Positions 4,812-6,939 of a DNA stretch of 6,939 bases are shown in pieces. The stretch comes from an uncultured Alphaproteobacteria bacterium. GTDB lineage: Bacteria; Pseudomonadota; Alphaproteobacteria; Micavibrionales; Micavibrionaceae. The stretch covers positions 1 through 6,939 of the forward strand of contig CAKZKV010000012.1 in NCBI GenBank assembly GCA_937124505.1, given 5' to 3'. Each line of letters begins with the position of its first letter. The stretch's first letter is position 1. The notes beneath the pieces are model-generated. The model was not told the origin of the DNA. It searched no databases and worked only from the letters and a program-made list of their open reading frames with translations. The position numbers were made by a program, and so were the translations under genes.

Positions 4812-5951
4812 TCAATCCAGCCTATACAACACCTGCTGATCATTTTTATTATGTGCCAGAACATTGGGGATAATTCCTCTATGTTGGACGGGGTATCTGG
4901 AGTTTCCTACGAGGTAAAAATGCGAAGTGATCTGTATCTCGTGCTGTTCTGCTGACGGGGCCGTATTTTCAATGGGTAAGTGGGTTTGTATGATCCCCTT
5001 TCCAAAAGACAGGTCTCCAATAATCAGGGCGCGATGATTTTCCTGCAAGGCCCCTGCAACAATTTCTGAGGCAGAGCCACTTTGGCTGTTTATCAGGACG
5101 ATCAGGGGTTTTCCTTTCAGCAAATCCCCTCTTTCGGCTCTGAAAGATTTGTCCACTTGTCCTCTGTGGATTGTGTCGTAAATGATGCCCTGATCCAAAA
5201 ATAAATCCGCTATTTTTCTTGCTTCATCTACAAATCCGCCGGGATTGTTACGTAAGTCCAGAATCCATCCCACGCCATCATCTTTCAGCCATTCATTTAC
5301 AATCTGAATGCCAGTTTCAACGGTAATATCGGAATGATTGAAAAATTCAGTGAGTTTGACGTATCCGACAACGTTTTCAATAGGATAGCTTGATAAGAGA
5401 GATCCACTTATAGGCTCTGAAACCTCTTCAGCAGGCTCTTCAGGTTCAGATTTTTCTGCGTGTTTTTCTTCAACAGGTTCAAGAAGAAAGTAAGTATATG
5501 GGTCAAGTGATTGGGAGGCGTGGGTCAGCGCGATGTAGGCATAGTCTTTTGCATCATTTACTCCTGCATCGGGTTTTAGGGATAAAAGGCTATTATAGGC
5601 AGCCTTCTCCAGACTGTCTTCGGGTAGATCAATGACGTATTCTTCATATATGACATCAATGCTATCAAGCAGGAAATTTCTACTCAGGTTAATTGCGGTG
5701 CGTTCCCGATCGTTATGTGCGGGCAGGGTATCAAAAAAATTCATGATCTTCGCCCGGTAGCTGCCGGGCTTTGGTGCTGCATATAATCGTTGATATGAGG
5801 GGATCGTTTCTTCAATAATAGGAGGCTCTGCCCCTGCAACGGAATCAGGCTCTCCCAATTTTATCTGACTACCACAACCGGTCGTGACGGCTGCGGTAAA
5901 CGCTAATGTTGCGGCGAATCCTGCACGTTCATTTGTAAACATTTTTATCAC
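4812..5951 (-). CDS. S41-family C-terminal processing peptidase, predicted lipoprotein, PDZ-less
   Basis: This 379-residue serine protease of the CtpA/Prc (S41) type probably acts on envelope proteins from a membrane anchor. Residues 1-25 form a signal peptide (FAATLAFTAA) ending in lipobox VTTG-C26. Residues about 84-156 match the N-terminal helical domain (FLLDSIDVIYEEYVID to SLDPYTYFL), and about 190-365 the catalytic core: VVGYVKLTEFF, WILDLRNNPGGFVDEA, LINSQSGSASEIVAGAL, LSFGKGIIQT, GIIPNV. By the fixed Ser-Lys spacing of 25 in the family, the active site is S293, K318 and Q322. The PDZ domain normally lying between DPxxxYL and GYxxL is missing; a Glu-rich linker (158-181) stands there. 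The start is GTG at 5951 or, equally plausibly, ATG at 5942, after AAGGGTGAT. A promoter lies just upstream. The C-terminus looks natural, with the transposase unit 80 bp beyond. Confidence 0.88.
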   Translation of the reverse strand: MIKMFTNERAGFAATLAFTAAVTTGCGSQIKLGEPDSVAGAEPPIIEETIPSYQRLYAAPKPGSYRAKIMNFFDTLPAHNDRERTAINLSRNFLLDSIDVIYEEYVIDLPEDSLEKAAYNSLLSLKPDAGVNDAKDYAYIALTHASQSLDPYTYFLLEPVEEKHAEKSEPEEPAEEVSEPISGSLLSSYPIENVVGYVKLTEFFNHSDITVETGIQIVNEWLKDDGVGWILDLRNNPGGFVDEARKIADLFLDQGIIYDTIHRGQVDKSFRAERGDLLKGKPLIVLINSQSGSASEIVAGALQENHRALIIGDLSFGKGIIQTHLPIENTAPSAEQHEIQITSHFYLVGNSRYPVQHRGIIPNVLAHNKNDQQVLYRLD

Positions 5952-5973
5952 ATCACCCTTATTTATGAAATTT

Positions 5974-6001
5974 TTTATACGATTTCAGGTAAAGATGTCA
6001 A
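5974..6001 (-). promoter_or_regulatory. Sigma70-type promoter of the S41 protease gene
   Basis: On the minus strand a perfect TTGACA (6001-5996) is followed after 16 bases by TATAAA (5979-5974), five of six matches to the -10 consensus. Transcription would start near 5967, giving a leader of about 16-25 bases with AAGGGTGAT as ribosome-binding site. It lies entirely in the 67-bp gap between the membrane-protein gene and the protease gene. Confidence 0.65.
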
Positions 6002-6018
6002 GGTGTTTTTACATAAAA

Positions 6019-6738
6019 CTAGAAAGGGGAAAGTTCAGAAGCTAAATGCTTGAGAAGTTCGGATAGGGGCTTGCCTGTTAAAACCGGGGAGAGCAGGAGT
6101 AAGACAAAGCAAAATCCGCCGAATGTCAGGCTGACATAATCCCCCAGCTTACAGCTTTTCCATGGGTAGGGCGCGTGATCCGGCTCTTCTTCATGTTTAG
6201 AAACCGGCTTTTTGACCCCCCTGTTTTTCTTATGGGTTTTCCATGCGACCCGTGAAATGCGGAAAAGGTCGTCCGCCGTCAGCAGAAACGTGCGAAAGGC
6301 CGACTCAATGACGCCAAAACGTGAGGCCATCTGTAATCCTCTGCTGGCTTGCGCGGCGCGTGCGCTTTGCCCCAGACCCAATGCGGCCATGACGGAGTCT
6401 GAATACACCACGATAACCAGTGCGAAAAAGATCAGCCCGATATCCAGCTTGGTATGCCAGAGGGCATGTAAAAAAGGAACCGGGAAGTCCATATGGGCAT
6501 GGCGGGCCAGTTCTATTAACAGATGAACAAGCATCAGCATGACGACCCAGAACAGCCCGGCATAAAGGCTGAGCAAAATGGCCGCACCAACATATAGAAT
6601 TATAAAAGACCACCTCTCATCATGATCTTTCAGCCACTCAAGAAGGCCGGGCTTTAATTGAGAGAGTTTTTGCTTCATAATATGATGATGCTTTTCTGGC
6701 TGTTCATTATTAGATCGTCTTGGCCAGAATGCTGCCAA
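6019..6738 (-). CDS. Multi-pass inner-membrane protein of unknown function
   Basis: The frame is 239 residues from a TTG at 6738. An alternative start is ATG at 6678 (residue 21, MKQKLSQLKPG), giving 219 residues; neither has a strong Shine-Dalgarno. Hydrophobic segments lie at about 44-61, 62-79, 99-120 and 202-221, so three or four membrane helices are expected. A long soluble loop of about 80 residues (122-200) lies between the third and fourth helix; it is rich in Arg and Lys (WKTHKKNRGVKKPVSK), which suggests it is cytoplasmic. No enzymatic or transport motif is recognisable. The gene follows the partial CDS at 6765-6939 after 26 bp and is likely cotranscribed with it, while the protease gene after it has its own promoter. 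The coding call is firm because of the coherent membrane topology; the function is unknown. Confidence 0.75.
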   Translation of the reverse strand: MAAFWPRRSNNEQPEKHHHIMKQKLSQLKPGLLEWLKDHDERWSFIILYVGAAILLSLYAGLFWVVMLMLVHLLIELARHAHMDFPVPFLHALWHTKLDIGLIFFALVIVVYSDSVMAALGLGQSARAAQASRGLQMASRFGVIESAFRTFLLTADDLFRISRVAWKTHKKNRGVKKPVSKHEEEPDHAPYPWKSCKLGDYVSLTFGGFCFVLLLLSPVLTGKPLSELLKHLASELSPF

Positions 6739-6764
6739 ATATCCCGGTGTATTTCCAGTGTTTT

Positions 6765-6939
6765 TTATATCGGGAAGGGCGATGGGGCCTCTTCTATGCC
6801 TCTATCTGTTGAAGGGGCTTTTTCAACCAGATTAATATTTTGTGGTTTTGCGGCCACTTTGACACGGCTGCCATCGGTGGTCGTAACGACCAGGCCAGTG
6901 TAACCGCTTACATACCATCCTTGTGCCTTTTGATCTTGC
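6765..6939 (-). CDS. C-terminal 57 residues of a protein entering from the right edge
   Basis: On the minus strand a frame is open from base 6938 and ends with TAA at 6767-6765. It reads QDQKAQGWYVSGYTGLVVTT followed by TDGSRVKVAA and a proline-rich tail ending PSPFPI. The alternation of Val, Thr and Gly around a turn (TTTDGSR) suggests a beta-rich domain, followed by a flexible acidic and proline-rich end. The other two minus-strand frames contain stops here, and composition is protein-like, so I take it as real. The family is not recognised; a periplasmic or surface protein is conceivable but unproven. It lies 26 bp before the membrane-protein gene, probably in one operon. Confidence 0.6.
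   Translation of the reverse strand, partial: QDQKAQGWYVSGYTGLVVTTTDGSRVKVAAKPQNINLVEKAPSTDRGIEEAPSPFPI

Noticed and set aside
6739..6804. Upstream in-frame extension of the membrane-protein gene
   Set aside because: The frame is open back to a TAG at 6804-6802 but has no ATG or GTG, and it overlaps the more protein-like end of the preceding gene.

Overview
The window looks like a Gram-negative proteobacterial chromosome, possibly alphaproteobacterial. That lineage guess rests only on the general look of the tRNA-Asn and of the proteins (a lipoprotein-type C-terminal processing protease, a P4-type integrase) and is not certain. Almost every credible gene is on the minus strand, so the functional reading direction is from base 6939 down to base 1. 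Three blocks can be separated.

Block 1 (about 1-2325) is the integrase-proximal end of a tRNA-targeted integrative element. A tRNA-Asn(GTT) gene (2325-2399, minus) has a P4-type tyrosine recombinase starting 176 bp beyond its CCA end in the same orientation. Two bases after int comes a basic coiled-coil protein with two AT-hook-like GRP motifs. Then follow a small excisionase/AlpA-like helix-turn-helix protein, a 28-codon ORF with a good Shine-Dalgarno sequence, and the first nine codons of a gene that runs off the left edge. The element therefore extends leftward out of the window and its far attachment site is not visible. The tRNA-int gap holds operator-like AAGGGTAT repeats and 10-bp-phased GAACG repeats. 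A related motif recurs just upstream of the excisionase gene, so the int and xis control regions may be read by the same DNA-binding protein.

Block 2 (about 2400-3112) is the chromosomal side of the tRNA. It holds a good tRNA promoter, one plausible but unrecognised 95-codon gene starting with GTG, and about 330 bp without a convincing gene that contains one 7-bp-stem hairpin.

Block 3 (3113-6939) contains, in transcription order, the C-terminal end of an unrecognised protein, a multi-pass inner-membrane protein of unknown function, and an S41 (CtpA-like) lipoprotein protease with its own sigma70-type promoter. After these come an IS110-family transposase and a GNAT acetyltransferase. The protease keeps its Ser/Lys/Gln active site, but the usual PDZ domain is replaced by a short acidic linker. 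The transposase start site lies in an 11-bp perfect stem that would hide its ribosome-binding site. Its stop codon overlaps the GNAT start codon (ATGA), and a Shine-Dalgarno for GNAT lies inside the transposase gene. The gaps are 80 bp upstream and none downstream, so there is no obvious place next to the transposase for the long guide-RNA-coding end that IS110/IS1111 elements normally carry.

The most interesting points are this compact transposase-acetyltransferase unit and the repeat architecture shared by the int and xis control regions. No full system of a new kind can be demonstrated from this window alone.
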